NCBI GenBank assembly: GCA_021776655.1
Contig: JAJFFK010000037.1
Span: 128,815-192,814 of the forward strand
DNA: 64,000 nucleotides
Source of the DNA: Henriciella sp.
Lineage (GTDB): Bacteria; Pseudomonadota; Alphaproteobacteria; Caulobacterales; Hyphomonadaceae
Direction of reading: 5' to 3'
Below the pieces are notes generated by a model that was not told the DNA's origin, did no database searches, and was given only the letters and a program-made list of their open reading frames with translations. Made by a program: the position numbers and the translations under genes. Below are positions 17,668 to 26,941 of the stretch, piece by piece. Position 1 is the first letter of the stretch; each line of letters starts with the position of its first letter.

Positions 17668-18312
17668 ATGGCCGTTGAATTTCCTGCAGAAGCGCCTGCA
17701 AATTGCCCGCTCTGTCCGCGTTTGGTGGCGTTTCGGGAGGCCAGCGCTGTGAAGGAGCCCGATTGGTTCAATGGCGCTGTCGCCAGCTTTGGCGATGAAG
17801 CGGCGGCCTTGCTGGTGATCGGGTTGGCGCCGGGCTTAACCGGCGCGAACCGAACCGGACGACCGTTTACCGGCGACTGGGCCGGTGACTTGCTCTATGC
17901 GACGCTGGGCAAGTTCGGGTTCTGCGAAGGCCAGTACGACAAGCGGATAGATGACGGTCTGAGCTTGCAGGGTGCGATGATCACCAATGCGGTGCGCTGT
18001 GTGCCGCCGCAAAACAAGCCGGTGGGCGCGGAGATCAATCAGTGTCGACCGTTTCTGAAAGCCCGGATCGCGGCCCTGCCAAACCTGAAAGTCATGCTCT
18101 GCCTTGGCAAAATCAGCCATGATTCGACGGTTCGTACACTGGGGTTGAAGCTGAAAGACCATCCATTTGGCCATGGCACGCAATACAATATTGGCGGTGT
18201 CACACTGCTGTCGAGTTACCATTGCTCGCGCTACAATACCAACACAAAGCGGCTGACAGTTGCGATGTTCGAAGAGGTCTTTGCGGTTGCGCGCGAGTTG
18301 ACCGACGCCTGA
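17668..18312 (+). CDS. uracil-DNA glycosylase, type 5 (UdgB-like)
   Basis: 214 residues. Motif 1 is GLAPGLTGANRTGRPFTGD (about residues 52-70) and motif 2 is SSYHCSRYN near residue 190, the family 5 pattern. Four cysteines (NCPLC at about 12-15, VRC at about 111, NQC at about 126) are placed to bind the iron-sulphur cluster of this family. It excises uracil, and in some members hypoxanthine or other deaminated bases, from DNA. ATG 17668 follows GTAAGGATATCGAA, with AAGGA about ten bases away. It is divergent from rpoZ, with no SOS box in the gap. Confidence 0.88.
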   Translation: MAVEFPAEAPANCPLCPRLVAFREASAVKEPDWFNGAVASFGDEAAALLVIGLAPGLTGANRTGRPFTGDWAGDLLYATLGKFGFCEGQYDKRIDDGLSLQGAMITNAVRCVPPQNKPVGAEINQCRPFLKARIAALPNLKVMLCLGKISHDSTVRTLGLKLKDHPFGHGTQYNIGGVTLLSSYHCSRYNTNTKRLTVAMFEEVFAVARELTDA

Positions 18313-18381
18313 GCCACCCTTGCCGTCGGCGGCATTGATCGCTAGCTCTTGATCTATTGCGCGATTAAGGGAGCCCCGCAG

Positions 18382-18945
18382 ATGAATACGCTTTTGATTG
18401 TTCTTGGCATTGTCGTCGTTCTGGCCGTGATTGTGATCGGCATTTACAACGGCCTGGTCGCAAAACGCCAACGCTGTAATCAGTCCTTCGCCGATATTGA
18501 TGTGCAATTAAAGCAACGTCAGAATTTGGTGCCAAATCTGGTTGAAACGGTGAAGGGCTATGCCAGTCACGAGAAAGATACGCTGGATGCCGTCATTCAG
18601 GCGCGCAACTCGGCGGTGAACGCAACCAAGCCGGGTGAGATGGCAGCAGCTGAAGGCATGTTGTCGGCGTCATTAGGCAAGCTGTTTGCGCTATCTGAGG
18701 CGTATCCTGACCTGAAAGCCAACACCAACTTCCTGAAATTACAGGATGAGCTGGCGGTGATCGAAGACAAGATCGCGGCGGCGCGGCGCTTCTACAATTC
18801 AGCCGTGCAGGATTACAATACAGCGCGTGAGCAATTTCCCGGATCGATCATTGCCGGGAGCTTCAACTTTGAGCGCCGTGAATTCTTTGATCTTGGCGTC
18901 GAAGGCCGCGCCGATTTGAGTGTCACGCCAGAAGTGAAGTTCTAA
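18382..18945 (+). CDS. lemA: LemA family membrane protein
   Basis: 187 residues. One N-terminal membrane helix (about residues 2-22) is followed by the LemA signature IYNGLVAKRQRCNQSFADID and the conserved RQNLVPNLVETVKGY. The rest is a helical bundle with NSAVQDYNTAREQFPG near residue 150. The function of LemA proteins is not well defined. I chose ATG 18382 because AAGGGAG lies eight bases upstream; the frame is open from 18349. No TPM-domain or M48 peptidase partner gene follows, unlike in many genomes. It converges on the TRAP permease gene with an 11-base gap. Confidence 0.93.
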   Translation: MNTLLIVLGIVVVLAVIVIGIYNGLVAKRQRCNQSFADIDVQLKQRQNLVPNLVETVKGYASHEKDTLDAVIQARNSAVNATKPGEMAAAEGMLSASLGKLFALSEAYPDLKANTNFLKLQDELAVIEDKIAAARRFYNSAVQDYNTAREQFPGSIIAGSFNFERREFFDLGVEGRADLSVTPEVKF

Positions 18946-18956
18946 GCTTCGCCTAG

Positions 18957-20537
18957 CTAGCGAACCAAACCTGGTAACCAGGTTGCCAAGGCGGGTATTG
19001 CCGCGACCATTGCGATCATCGCGACTTGCAAGCCAATGAATGGCACTGCACCGCGCCAGATGTCAGCGGTTTTGACACTGTCGGGCGCTGCGCCGCGTAA
19101 GTAGAAGAGTGCAAATCCGAACGGCGGTGTCAGAAAGCTGGTCTGCAGGTTAAGTGCCATCAGGATGGCCAGCCAAACCGGGTCTGCGCCGAGGATGATC
19201 AGCGGCGGTGCGACGATCGGAACGACGACGAAAACGATCTCGATAAAGTCGAGAAAGAAGCCAAGCACGAACATGACCAGCATCGAAATGGCCAGCGCGC
19301 CCCACAGGCCACCGGGAACGCTGCGTAGCAAATCTTCCACGATCTCATCACCGCCATAAGCCCGGAACACCAGCGAGAACAGCGACGCCCCGATCAGGAT
19401 CAGGAACACCATGCTGGTCACCTGTACGCCGGATTTCAAGGCATTGGTCAGCTGCGCCGCCTTGGCAAGCACACGTGCCGCCGCGAGAAGACCGGCAAAG
19501 AAAATGGCGGCGGCCAGCATGGCGGCTGCAATGGCGATCTTGTCGCCAACCGGAATGACCTCGCGGGTCAGGCGCATGTCGATCATATTGGCGAGTAAGG
19601 CGAGCACAAACAGGCTGGCAAAGGCGGCAAAAATCAGCTGCGCCATGCGCTCCAGGCCATGCAGTGGAGCGAGACGAAGGCCTGCGAGTAACAGCGCGCC
19701 ACCAGCGCCAATGGCAGAGGCTTCTGTCGGCGAGGCAAGTCCGGCGAGGATCGACCCCAGGACGGCGAGAATAAGGATTAGCGGCGCACCAAGACTGATC
19801 GTGATATCACCGGCGGTAAGGGGCGCGGCATCTTCATCAAGGACAATCGCCGGGCTGGCCTCTGGGCGCAGGATAGTCATGGTGATCAGGTAAAGCAGAT
19901 ACAGGCCGACCAGCATCAGGCCTGGGATCAGTGCGCCTGCGAACAGGTCACCAACAGATACGACACCGGCCCCGCCACTGATCGCGCTGGAGGCCGATTG
20001 ATTGGCGTTGGACACCGCATCGGCAAGCAGGATCAGCACGATGCTCGGCGGGATGATCTGGCCAAGCGTGCCGGACGCGACAATCGTTCCCGTGGCGAGT
20101 TTGGGGTCATAGCCCTGGCGCAACATCGTTGGTAGCGCGATCAGTGTCATCGTCACCACAGTCGCGCCGACAATCCCGGTCGAGGCCGCGAGAAGCGCGC
20201 CAACAATCACCACTGCATAACCCAGCCCGCCGCGCACCCGCGCGAGCAAACGGCTGGCCGTATGCAACAGATCATCGGCGACCTTTGAGCGTTCGAGAAT
20301 GACGCCCATCAACACAAACAAAGGCACCGCAATGAGCGTTTGATTTTCCATCGAGCCGAGAATGCGGCTTGAATAAGTGCGCAAGATGGGCAGCGAAATG
20401 AGATCGAGCTGCACGCCGATGATGCCGAAAATCAGCGCGACGCCACCAAGCGTCAGGGCAACCGGATAACCTGCGAGCAAGGCTGCAATGGCGGTCACAA
20501 ACATGCCAAGCGCGAGGATAAGCTCAATCTCCATCAC
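18957..20537 (-). CDS. TRAP transporter large permease (DctM type)
   Basis: 526 residues, almost entirely hydrophobic helices. Typical features are the GSMENQTLIAVPLFVLMGVILERS stretch near residue 60 and LGFFLDFIEIVFVVVPIV near 430. It is longer than the roughly 430 residues of many DctM proteins because of a central extension around residues 300-370, as seen in the FcbT3-like group. It forms the transport channel driven by sodium or proton gradients. Its start overlaps the stop of the small permease gene by four bases. It is the last gene of the transporter set. Confidence 0.93.
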   Translation of the reverse strand: MMEIELILALGMFVTAIAALLAGYPVALTLGGVALIFGIIGVQLDLISLPILRTYSSRILGSMENQTLIAVPLFVLMGVILERSKVADDLLHTASRLLARVRGGLGYAVVIVGALLAASTGIVGATVVTMTLIALPTMLRQGYDPKLATGTIVASGTLGQIIPPSIVLILLADAVSNANQSASSAISGGAGVVSVGDLFAGALIPGLMLVGLYLLYLITMTILRPEASPAIVLDEDAAPLTAGDITISLGAPLILILAVLGSILAGLASPTEASAIGAGGALLLAGLRLAPLHGLERMAQLIFAAFASLFVLALLANMIDMRLTREVIPVGDKIAIAAAMLAAAIFFAGLLAAARVLAKAAQLTNALKSGVQVTSMVFLILIGASLFSLVFRAYGGDEIVEDLLRSVPGGLWGALAISMLVMFVLGFFLDFIEIVFVVVPIVAPPLIILGADPVWLAILMALNLQTSFLTPPFGFALFYLRGAAPDSVKTADIWRGAVPFIGLQVAMIAMVAAIPALATWLPGLVR

Positions 20538-21187
20538 ATGGCGCCTGTCTGGCCAGAAGATGTTTCGCCAGTGATGGCGACCTGGCCGCGTATCATCAGC
20601 GCGGCTTTCAATGCCTGGCTAAGCCCTTGCAGCGCCAGCAATCCGGCGAAAGCCGGAACCAGGGTCTTGAACAGGTATTTGACCGGCAGGCCGTCGCTCT
20701 CGTTAAACGGTTCCAGAATCGCCCAGGAATTGACCACCATTGTACCGCTAGCAAGCAGGATCAGCCAGCAGATCGGAAAGATCAGCACCAGCGCGCCGAT
20801 CATCTCAATCGCTGCGATTGTTCTGGGACCAAACCGTGGCCGCAGGATATCGACACGCACATGCCCATCGTCGCGCAAGGTTGCCGCGGCCCCCAGCATA
20901 AACAGGGCCGCAAATGAGAAAATCACGCTGTCATTCAGCCAAGAGAAACTGAGGCCGAACACGTAACGCAACAAGACAGCGGCGAGCTGAATCAGAATGA
21001 TCAGCAGTGCAAATCCGATACTCATACCAAGCGCTGCGCCGGATAGTCGGTCGATCAGACCCGAAATCGTTTTGGCGGGGCGTTTCGCCTGTGCCGGGAA
21101 GGCGAGCGTCAGCAGAGGCAAGGCCATCAATGGGCCAAGGATAAAGCCAGGCCAAGCGGTGAAGAGACTAATCAGGCTGGCAAACAC
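20534..21187 (-). CDS. TRAP transporter small permease (DctQ type)
   Basis: 217 residues with four predicted membrane segments and an extra hydrophobic N-terminal stretch. The central RYVFGLSFSWLNDSVIFSFAALFMLGAAATLRDDGHVRVDI block carries the DctQ family pattern, including the typical HVRVDI. It is the partner of the large permease and the periplasmic binding protein encoded on either side. The start lies directly after the binding protein stop (one base apart) and the end overlaps the large permease gene. Confidence 0.9.
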   Translation of the reverse strand: MFASLISLFTAWPGFILGPLMALPLLTLAFPAQAKRPAKTISGLIDRLSGAALGMSIGFALLIILIQLAAVLLRYVFGLSFSWLNDSVIFSFAALFMLGAAATLRDDGHVRVDILRPRFGPRTIAAIEMIGALVLIFPICWLILLASGTMVVNSWAILEPFNESDGLPVKYLFKTLVPAFAGLLALQGLSQALKAALMIRGQVAITGETSSGQTGAM

Positions 21188-22297
21188 CTAGCGTTCTCGC
21201 GATGACAGATAAGGGCCGTCGGATACGCGCGCCCAGCCGCGCATTTTCTTCAACGCGTCTTCAAAGCTTTCATAGATACGCCGCTCGATATCACCGCCTG
21301 TGCCGGCATCGCTGCGGACATCTGCCGAAATCTCCCGCACACGGGTTATCACGTCATCCGGGAAATTTCGTAATTGGATATTCTCCTCGTTCACCAGTTT
21401 TTCGAGATAGACGCCATTATAATAGGTGAACTCGCCCACCGACAAATGGTTCACTTCATTACAGGCAGAGCGGATGATGGCTTGCTCGGTTGTCGTCAGA
21501 CTGTCCCATTTTTTGCGATTAATGCCGACAGCCAGGGAGGATCCGGGTTCATGAAAACCGGGTCCGTAATAGAATTGTGCCTCGCGATGAAAGCCGAGAA
21601 AATAGTCGTTCCATGGGCCAACCCATTCGGTCGCATCAATTCGTCCCGTTTGCAGGGCCTGATAAATCTCGTTGCCGGGCAGGGCTTCAGCAGCGCCGCC
21701 AAGCGCCCGCACGACATCGCCGCCGAGCCCCGGAATGCGCATTTTCAGGCCGCGAAAATCGTCAAGTGAGTTGATCTCACGTTTGAACCAGCCGCCCATT
21801 TGATGGCCCGTATTGGCGCCCTGAAACGCGATGACACCGTACTGGCCAGACAGTTCCTCCCACAAAGCCTGACCCCCGCCAAAGTCAATCCACCCCATTA
21901 TTTCTGAGACGGTCATACCCATCGGTACAGCGGTGAAGAAGTTGAAGGCTTTGGACTTTGACTGCCAATAATAATCGGCCCCGTGATACATGTCGGCATT
22001 GCCGGCTGATACTGTATCGAAGGCTTCGAAAGCAGGCACCAGTTCGCCGGCGGCGTAGACTTTTACCTCCATTTGCCCTTCTGACAGGGCTTCAATTCGC
22101 TGGGCGACCCGTTCGGCCGCAACCCCCAGTCCCGGCAGGCCTTTCGGCCAGGTCGTGGTCATTGTCAGATGGGTTTTCTTACGCTTGATCGCAGGCGCGG
22201 CAACGCCATTGTCGCTGGCCGACTGCCCACATGCTGTCACGGCCAGCCCGGCTGTTCCCAGGGTGGCTGCACCCAGCAATTTACGGCGATTGATCAT
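21188..22297 (-). CDS. TRAP substrate-binding protein, TakP-like (probable 2-oxoacid ligand)
   Basis: 369 residues. The N-terminus has a twin-arginine-like NRRKLLGAA signal and a lipobox-like TACG (Cys23). The mature protein matches the TakP/FcbT1 class of periplasmic receptors: MTTTWPKG near the mature start, YWQSKSKAFNFFTAVPMGMT, the ligand-contact Arg in MRIPGLGGD and WVGPWNDYFLGF. TakP of Rhodobacter sphaeroides binds pyruvate and other 2-oxoacids through a cation, so a similar ligand is inferred. Start ATG 22297 is favoured by AGGAGGGG upstream; the frame extends to 22351. It follows the aminoacyl-transferase gene by 26 bases. Confidence 0.9.
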   Translation of the reverse strand: MINRRKLLGAATLGTAGLAVTACGQSASDNGVAAPAIKRKKTHLTMTTTWPKGLPGLGVAAERVAQRIEALSEGQMEVKVYAAGELVPAFEAFDTVSAGNADMYHGADYYWQSKSKAFNFFTAVPMGMTVSEIMGWIDFGGGQALWEELSGQYGVIAFQGANTGHQMGGWFKREINSLDDFRGLKMRIPGLGGDVVRALGGAAEALPGNEIYQALQTGRIDATEWVGPWNDYFLGFHREAQFYYGPGFHEPGSSLAVGINRKKWDSLTTTEQAIIRSACNEVNHLSVGEFTYYNGVYLEKLVNEENIQLRNFPDDVITRVREISADVRSDAGTGGDIERRIYESFEDALKKMRGWARVSDGPYLSSRER

Positions 22298-22323
22298 CTG
22301 CCCCTCCTGAACGAAATATCGGT

Positions 22324-23082
22324 TTACTCGTCGTCTTCCAGGCGACGCCATTGGCCGCCGTCGAGGACTTCAAGCGGTGTAAATCGGCGCTTATAATCCA
22401 TCTTGCTACTGTCTTTGATCCAGTAGCCGAGATACGTGTGCGGCAACCCCAATTCGTCGGCGTGACGAATATGATCGAGGATCATGAACGTTCCGAGACT
22501 GCGCGGCGCCATGTTTGGGTTGAAAAAAGTGTAGACCATCGAAAACCCATCGCGGACAATATCGGTCAGCGACACGGCGACGAGCGGTGCTTTCGCTTCT
22601 GGGCCGAGGCGGTATTCGAACATCAGAGTCTGAACCGGGCTATCATTGACCATCGCACAAAACTCGCGATAGCCCATATCTGACATGCCACCGCCATCAT
22701 GGCGACGGATCAGGTAATGCTTGAGCAGGCTGAAATGTTCCCGTGTCGCACGCGCTTCAACTGGTGTTCGAACCAAATCCTCATTGGCGCGTAGGATACG
22801 GCGCTGACTGCGACTTGCGTTGAAATGCGCCACGTCGACACGAACGGAGCGACAGGCGTTGCAGGTCGGGCAGGCTGGGCGATAGGCCACCGATTGGCTG
22901 CGCCGGAAACCAGCCTGGCTAAGCTGATCATGTAACGCATCGGGATTGTCCTCGGTCAGATGGGTGAAGCCCTTGCGCTCCATCTGATCAGGAAGATAGG
23001 GGCAGGGGCTCACACCGGTAACGTAGAACCGTAGCCCGCGCCTGACGCCGGGAACCTGAAAGAGCGACTCATCGAGTTTCAT
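22324..23082 (-). CDS. bpt: aspartate/glutamate leucyltransferase (arginyltransferase family)
   Basis: 252 residues of the COG2935 family. The N-terminal CPYLPDQMERKGF and the cysteine-rich ACPTCNACRSVRVDV (about 78-92) are diagnostic, and the C-terminal GNAT-like half includes YLGYWIKDSSKMDYKRRF. These enzymes attach Leu (or Arg) from aminoacyl-tRNA to N-terminal Asp/Glu and mark proteins for Clp degradation by the N-end rule. Whether this one uses leucyl- or arginyl-tRNA cannot be read from sequence by eye. It sits between the SLC13 permease gene and the TRAP operon, closely spaced with both, though a functional link is not evident. Confidence 0.9.
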   Translation of the reverse strand: MKLDESLFQVPGVRRGLRFYVTGVSPCPYLPDQMERKGFTHLTEDNPDALHDQLSQAGFRRSQSVAYRPACPTCNACRSVRVDVAHFNASRSQRRILRANEDLVRTPVEARATREHFSLLKHYLIRRHDGGGMSDMGYREFCAMVNDSPVQTLMFEYRLGPEAKAPLVAVSLTDIVRDGFSMVYTFFNPNMAPRSLGTFMILDHIRHADELGLPHTYLGYWIKDSSKMDYKRRFTPLEVLDGGQWRRLEDDE

Positions 23083-23099
23083 CAGGTCTATCTAGTCAT

Positions 23100-24965
23100 C
23101 TAAATGTCGAATCGCCAAGGGGCGATGATCGTAAACGCTGCCCACATCAGAATGACGAGGGGCCCGCCAAACCTGACAAAGTCACCAAACTTGTAATGTC
23201 CGGGACCCATTACCAGCATATTTGTCTGGTACGCGATCGGTGTCGCGAAGGCGCAATTGGCAGCATATATCACCGCCAGAAGGAAAGGGAATGGGTCGGT
23301 GCCGATTTGATCTGCCGCTGACAGAGCAATCGGCGTGAACAGGACGGCCGTGGCGGCATTCGACAAGATATTGGTCAAGATCGCCACGGCCAGGAAAATT
23401 GCTGACAGGACCGCGAGTGTTCCGTATGGCGCTGCGAAGGTCACCACGAGTTCGGCGATCAATTGCGCTGCGCCAGTGGCTTCAAGCGCCGTACCCATGC
23501 ACAGGGCCGCAGCAATCACCAGATAGATACGCAGGTCGAGCGCGCGGCTGGCCTGGCGGTGGTTCAAGCATTGTAGCAGGATCATTGCCGTGGCCGCGAC
23601 GACCGCCGCGATTGTGATGCTGGCAAGGCCAAAGGCTGCGACCACAACCATGCAGAGCGTAATCAGCCGGGCGAGCTGCGCCTTGGTTGTCGTCGGAAAC
23701 TCACTTTGTGACCATTCCAGCAGGATCAGGTCGCGGCTCACGCGCAGGCTACGAAACGCACTCACCGGACCACAAAGAAGCAATGTATCACCCGCTTCGA
23801 GCCGGATCTCACCAAGCTTTGCACGGATCATTCTGGAGCGGCGCTGAATACCGAGGGTGACGGCGGAGGTCAGGCGGCGAAAACCGAGCATCTCAACGGT
23901 TCGCCCAGCCATGCGTGAGCCCGGTGCGATCACAGCTTCAACCAGGCCGAGTTGCGAATCGCCGGTATCCTCGTCGGTTTCCGCGACTCCGCTGCGCCAA
24001 ATATCGTTCAGCATGGCAGGCTTACCCGCCAAAAGATCGGTGAGTGCCTGACGCGTCGCAGCGACAATCACCAGATCACCGGGGCACAGGGTCACCTCGT
24101 CATACGGTGGCAAGATGGCATGTTCGCCGCGTTGGATCATCCGCACGGTCATATTCTGCAATTCTGGGAACATCCCGGCGATGGCTTGCTTGCCATCCAG
24201 GAAGTGGCCCGGCGTGACCTCAAACTGGGCCACAAATTGCTTGCCTGACTTGACCATGGTTTCGGCAAAGCCTTCGCGGTGCGGCAGCAAGATGCGCGAT
24301 GTCAGCAGGATGTAAGTGAGCCCGATCGCAGCTAGTATCAGGCCGAATGCGCTCTGATCGAAGAAGCCAAGTGTCTCATGACTGACATGCTCGAAGTCAT
24401 TTTCGGCGACCAGACGAGCATATGAGTCGGCGGCGAGCAGATTGGTTGATGTCCCGATCAAGGTCGTCATGCCAGCAAAGATCGAAACGAAACTAAGCGG
24501 GATCATCAGCCGTGATGTCGATCCGCCCATACGTGCTGCAATCGCCGACATGATCGGCAAGAACATGATCACCACCGGCGTATTATTGGTAAAAGCGCTG
24601 GTCACGAAAACCGCAAAAAAAGCCATAACCAGTGTCAGGCGAGGGCGCACATCATATGAGCGTACAAGCGCCTTGGTCGGACCTTCCAGTGCGCCGGTCT
24701 GAAACAGGCCCTGACCAATGACGAGCAAGGCCATGATGGTAATCAGAGCCGGATTGGAGAACCCCATGAGCAAGTCGGCGGCGGATATTTCCGCCCCATC
24801 AACGCCGGTTGCACCCGGCAGGCTGAAAATCAGAAGAAGTGTCGCAACGACGGTAACTGACACCATTTCCATCGACCAGCGGTCAAGCATGTAGAAGACA
24901 ATCGTCGCCGCGACCGCCGCCAAGCTTGCCCACATGGGCCAGTGAGCCATGATCTCGAAGCTCAT
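23100..24965 (-). CDS. SLC13/DASS-type permease with two RCK_C domains
   Basis: 621 residues. Membrane helices at the N-terminus (about 1-215) include the FTNNTPVVIMFLPI motif and the LIGTSTNLL motif of the divalent anion:sodium symporter family. Two cytoplasmic TrkA-C (RCK_C) domains follow at about 225-400, ending GDLVIVAA and GDTLLLCG. The second membrane half (about 420-620) contains LSNAATAVLFTPIALS. Substrates of this YfbS/YbhI-like group include sulphate and dicarboxylates, but none can be assigned here. It is the first gene of a close run with bpt and the TRAP genes. Confidence 0.92.
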   Translation of the reverse strand: MSFEIMAHWPMWASLAAVAATIVFYMLDRWSMEMVSVTVVATLLLIFSLPGATGVDGAEISAADLLMGFSNPALITIMALLVIGQGLFQTGALEGPTKALVRSYDVRPRLTLVMAFFAVFVTSAFTNNTPVVIMFLPIMSAIAARMGGSTSRLMIPLSFVSIFAGMTTLIGTSTNLLAADSYARLVAENDFEHVSHETLGFFDQSAFGLILAAIGLTYILLTSRILLPHREGFAETMVKSGKQFVAQFEVTPGHFLDGKQAIAGMFPELQNMTVRMIQRGEHAILPPYDEVTLCPGDLVIVAATRQALTDLLAGKPAMLNDIWRSGVAETDEDTGDSQLGLVEAVIAPGSRMAGRTVEMLGFRRLTSAVTLGIQRRSRMIRAKLGEIRLEAGDTLLLCGPVSAFRSLRVSRDLILLEWSQSEFPTTTKAQLARLITLCMVVVAAFGLASITIAAVVAATAMILLQCLNHRQASRALDLRIYLVIAAALCMGTALEATGAAQLIAELVVTFAAPYGTLAVLSAIFLAVAILTNILSNAATAVLFTPIALSAADQIGTDPFPFLLAVIYAANCAFATPIAYQTNMLVMGPGHYKFGDFVRFGGPLVILMWAAFTIIAPWRFDI

Positions 24966-25016
24966 GCCGTTTCCTGTTTCATAGCCAATATTGAAGCCCG
25001 CCGCTTCTGCTCGTGG

Positions 25017-25718
25017 TCAAGCACCACTTTCGTGAATCATCAATACTATGGAGATGCGCCGATTGGCTGGCAAGCTCGGCGATTGCTGTAAAAGCGGGCG
25101 GGTGTCGGCTAGCCCGCTCACAGCTCGAATACGCGCGGGTGAAACACCTGCATCTTGTAAAATCCGGCGGGCGGAATTGGCCCGATCGGCTGACAATTCC
25201 CAGTTTGAGTAGCCAGGCGTCAGGCTCGGGTTCGAATCAGTATGGCCTTCAATCATCAGCGGTATGTCGAGGCTGGAAATTGCCCATCCCGCTGTTTCGA
25301 TCAAGTCTTGCCCGGTCTGGTTCAGGCTGCCATCGCCTGACTCAAACAAAGGCCGTGTGGCCATATCGGTCAGATCAATCCGGATTAAAGTTGGCTCAGA
25401 GCTGATCTTCACGCTGGCACCAAAACTCAACAAGCCGGGGTCGGCGCGTAAGCGGGCCGCAAGCTCGGAAATTTCACTGGTCATCTGGTCTGCGGCCATT
25501 TGGTCTGTGGTTTGCACAAAGTCAGTCTCGCCACCAAATTGCCGGGCAAGCTCGGCCTTGTCCTCAGCTGTAACGCCATGAACGATCCACATCACCAGAA
25601 AGAAAGCACACAGCGCAGTTAGAAAGTCGGCATAAGCCAGCTTCCATGTGCCCATCTTGCGGGCAGGCGCAGCAGGTATTCTACCTGTAAGGCGCCGGGA
25701 GGTGTAAGCGTATGCCAT
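25017..25718 (-). CDS. motB: flagellar motor stator protein MotB (orphan)
   Basis: 233 residues. The single membrane helix has the MotB pattern WKLAYADFLTALCAFFLVMWIV (written in part), with the proton-binding Asp in YADFL at about residue 31. The C-terminal OmpA-like peptidoglycan-binding domain has IEGHTDSNP and NWELSADRANSARR. It anchors the stator to the cell wall and carries the ion path together with MotA. No motA lies next to it, as in Caulobacter where the two genes are apart. It suggests a flagellated organism. It is divergent from the dehydrogenase at 25914 across 195 bases in which I recognise no specific site. Confidence 0.88.
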   Translation of the reverse strand: MAYAYTSRRLTGRIPAAPARKMGTWKLAYADFLTALCAFFLVMWIVHGVTAEDKAELARQFGGETDFVQTTDQMAADQMTSEISELAARLRADPGLLSFGASVKISSEPTLIRIDLTDMATRPLFESGDGSLNQTGQDLIETAGWAISSLDIPLMIEGHTDSNPSLTPGYSNWELSADRANSARRILQDAGVSPARIRAVSGLADTRPLLQQSPSLPANRRISIVLMIHESGA

Positions 25719-25913
25719 ATCATTCCCTTAGGCCGTTCTAGCCATGTGTTGGGTCTAACAGGTCATGGTTGAGGTCACCCGAAGTGTCGCCGCGCAATTT
25801 ATGTGAAATTCGATCTAATCAGAAGACTGGCGTGGGGCGCGTTGACGGTCTAATGCGGCAGGAAATCGGTGCGACTGTCCGCATTGAAACGATGAATACG
25901 GAGATCGTGAGCG

Positions 25914-26780
25914 ATGGCACGTGTAGCCTTCCTGGGATTGGGCGTCATGGGGTATCCGATGGCCGGGCATTTAGCCAAAGCGGGCCATCAGGTTCACGTC
26001 TGGAACCGCACTGGGGCCAAAGCAGAACAATGGGCGCAGACACATCAAGGCTTGGTTGCGGCGTCACCTGCGGAAGCCGTGCATGGGGCTGAATTTGTCT
26101 TCCTTTGCTTGGGCGATGACCCCGATGTCATTGCTGTCTATGACGCATTTGAACCAAGTATCGGTGACGGCATGGTGATTGTTGATCACACAACGGCCAG
26201 CGCTGGATTGGCGCGGTCACTGGCTGACAAGACCAAATCCAAGGGCGCTTCGTTTATTGACGCGCCGATCTCTGGCGGGCAGGCTGGCGCCGAGACCGGC
26301 ACTCTGACAATCATGTGCGGGGGTGAGGCAGCAGCTTTCGCGCAGGCGGAACCGGTGATGGGCGCCTATGGCAAGAGTATGACCCTGATCGGGGATAGCG
26401 GCGCGGGTCAGTTGGCCAAATCGGTCAACCAGATTTGCATTGCCGGGATTGTGCAAGGTCTGGCCGAGGGATTGCATTTTGCCGAACAAGCGGGCCTCGA
26501 CATCGGCAAGGTCATCGCGGCGATTGGCGGCGGTGCGGCGCAGAGCTGGCAAATGGACAATCGCTGGGAGACGATGCGCGATGGCCAGTACACGCACGGT
26601 TTTGCGGTCGACTGGATGCGCAAGGATTTGCGGATAACGCTCGATACCGCTCGGCAAAATGGCGCGAACTTACCGCTTACGGTAATTGTTGATCAGTATT
26701 ACGCAGATGTGCAGGCCATGGGTGGCGGGAGGTGGGATACGAGCAGCTTGCTCGCGCGGCTGGATCGCAAGCAAAGGTAG
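25914..26780 (+). CDS. NAD(P)-dependent beta-hydroxyacid dehydrogenase
   Basis: 288 residues of the 3-hydroxyisobutyrate dehydrogenase superfamily. The cofactor motif is FLGLGVMGYPMAGHL (residues 6-20), the substrate motif is DAPISGGQAGAETGTL (about 117-132) and the catalytic Lys is in GQLAKSVNQI near residue 168. An Arg after the second strand (NRT) suggests NADPH, as in glyoxylate/succinic semialdehyde reductases. It could reduce such semialdehydes or oxidise 3-hydroxyisobutyrate; valine pathway neighbours are not present, so I leave it open. GGAG lies 11 bases before the ATG. Confidence 0.9.
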   Translation: MARVAFLGLGVMGYPMAGHLAKAGHQVHVWNRTGAKAEQWAQTHQGLVAASPAEAVHGAEFVFLCLGDDPDVIAVYDAFEPSIGDGMVIVDHTTASAGLARSLADKTKSKGASFIDAPISGGQAGAETGTLTIMCGGEAAAFAQAEPVMGAYGKSMTLIGDSGAGQLAKSVNQICIAGIVQGLAEGLHFAEQAGLDIGKVIAAIGGGAAQSWQMDNRWETMRDGQYTHGFAVDWMRKDLRITLDTARQNGANLPLTVIVDQYYADVQAMGGGRWDTSSLLARLDRKQR

Positions 26781-26941
26781 ACATAACCGCTCTGGAAATT
26801 GCCAATTCGGCCGGGGTTTTCGTGTTTGCGTTGAGCGGCGGCTTGCCTTCACAATTTGCGCCATCATTGTCATGGTAAAAACCATGCCACCGAAATTCTG
26901 TCGACCAGGCTGCCAAAAGATTGGGGAACAAGGAGGGAAAG

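Noticed and set aside
25229-25238. GGTTCGAATC, which looks like a tRNA T-loop
   Set aside because: It lies inside the motB coding frame, with no acceptor stem, anticodon arm or CCA end around it.
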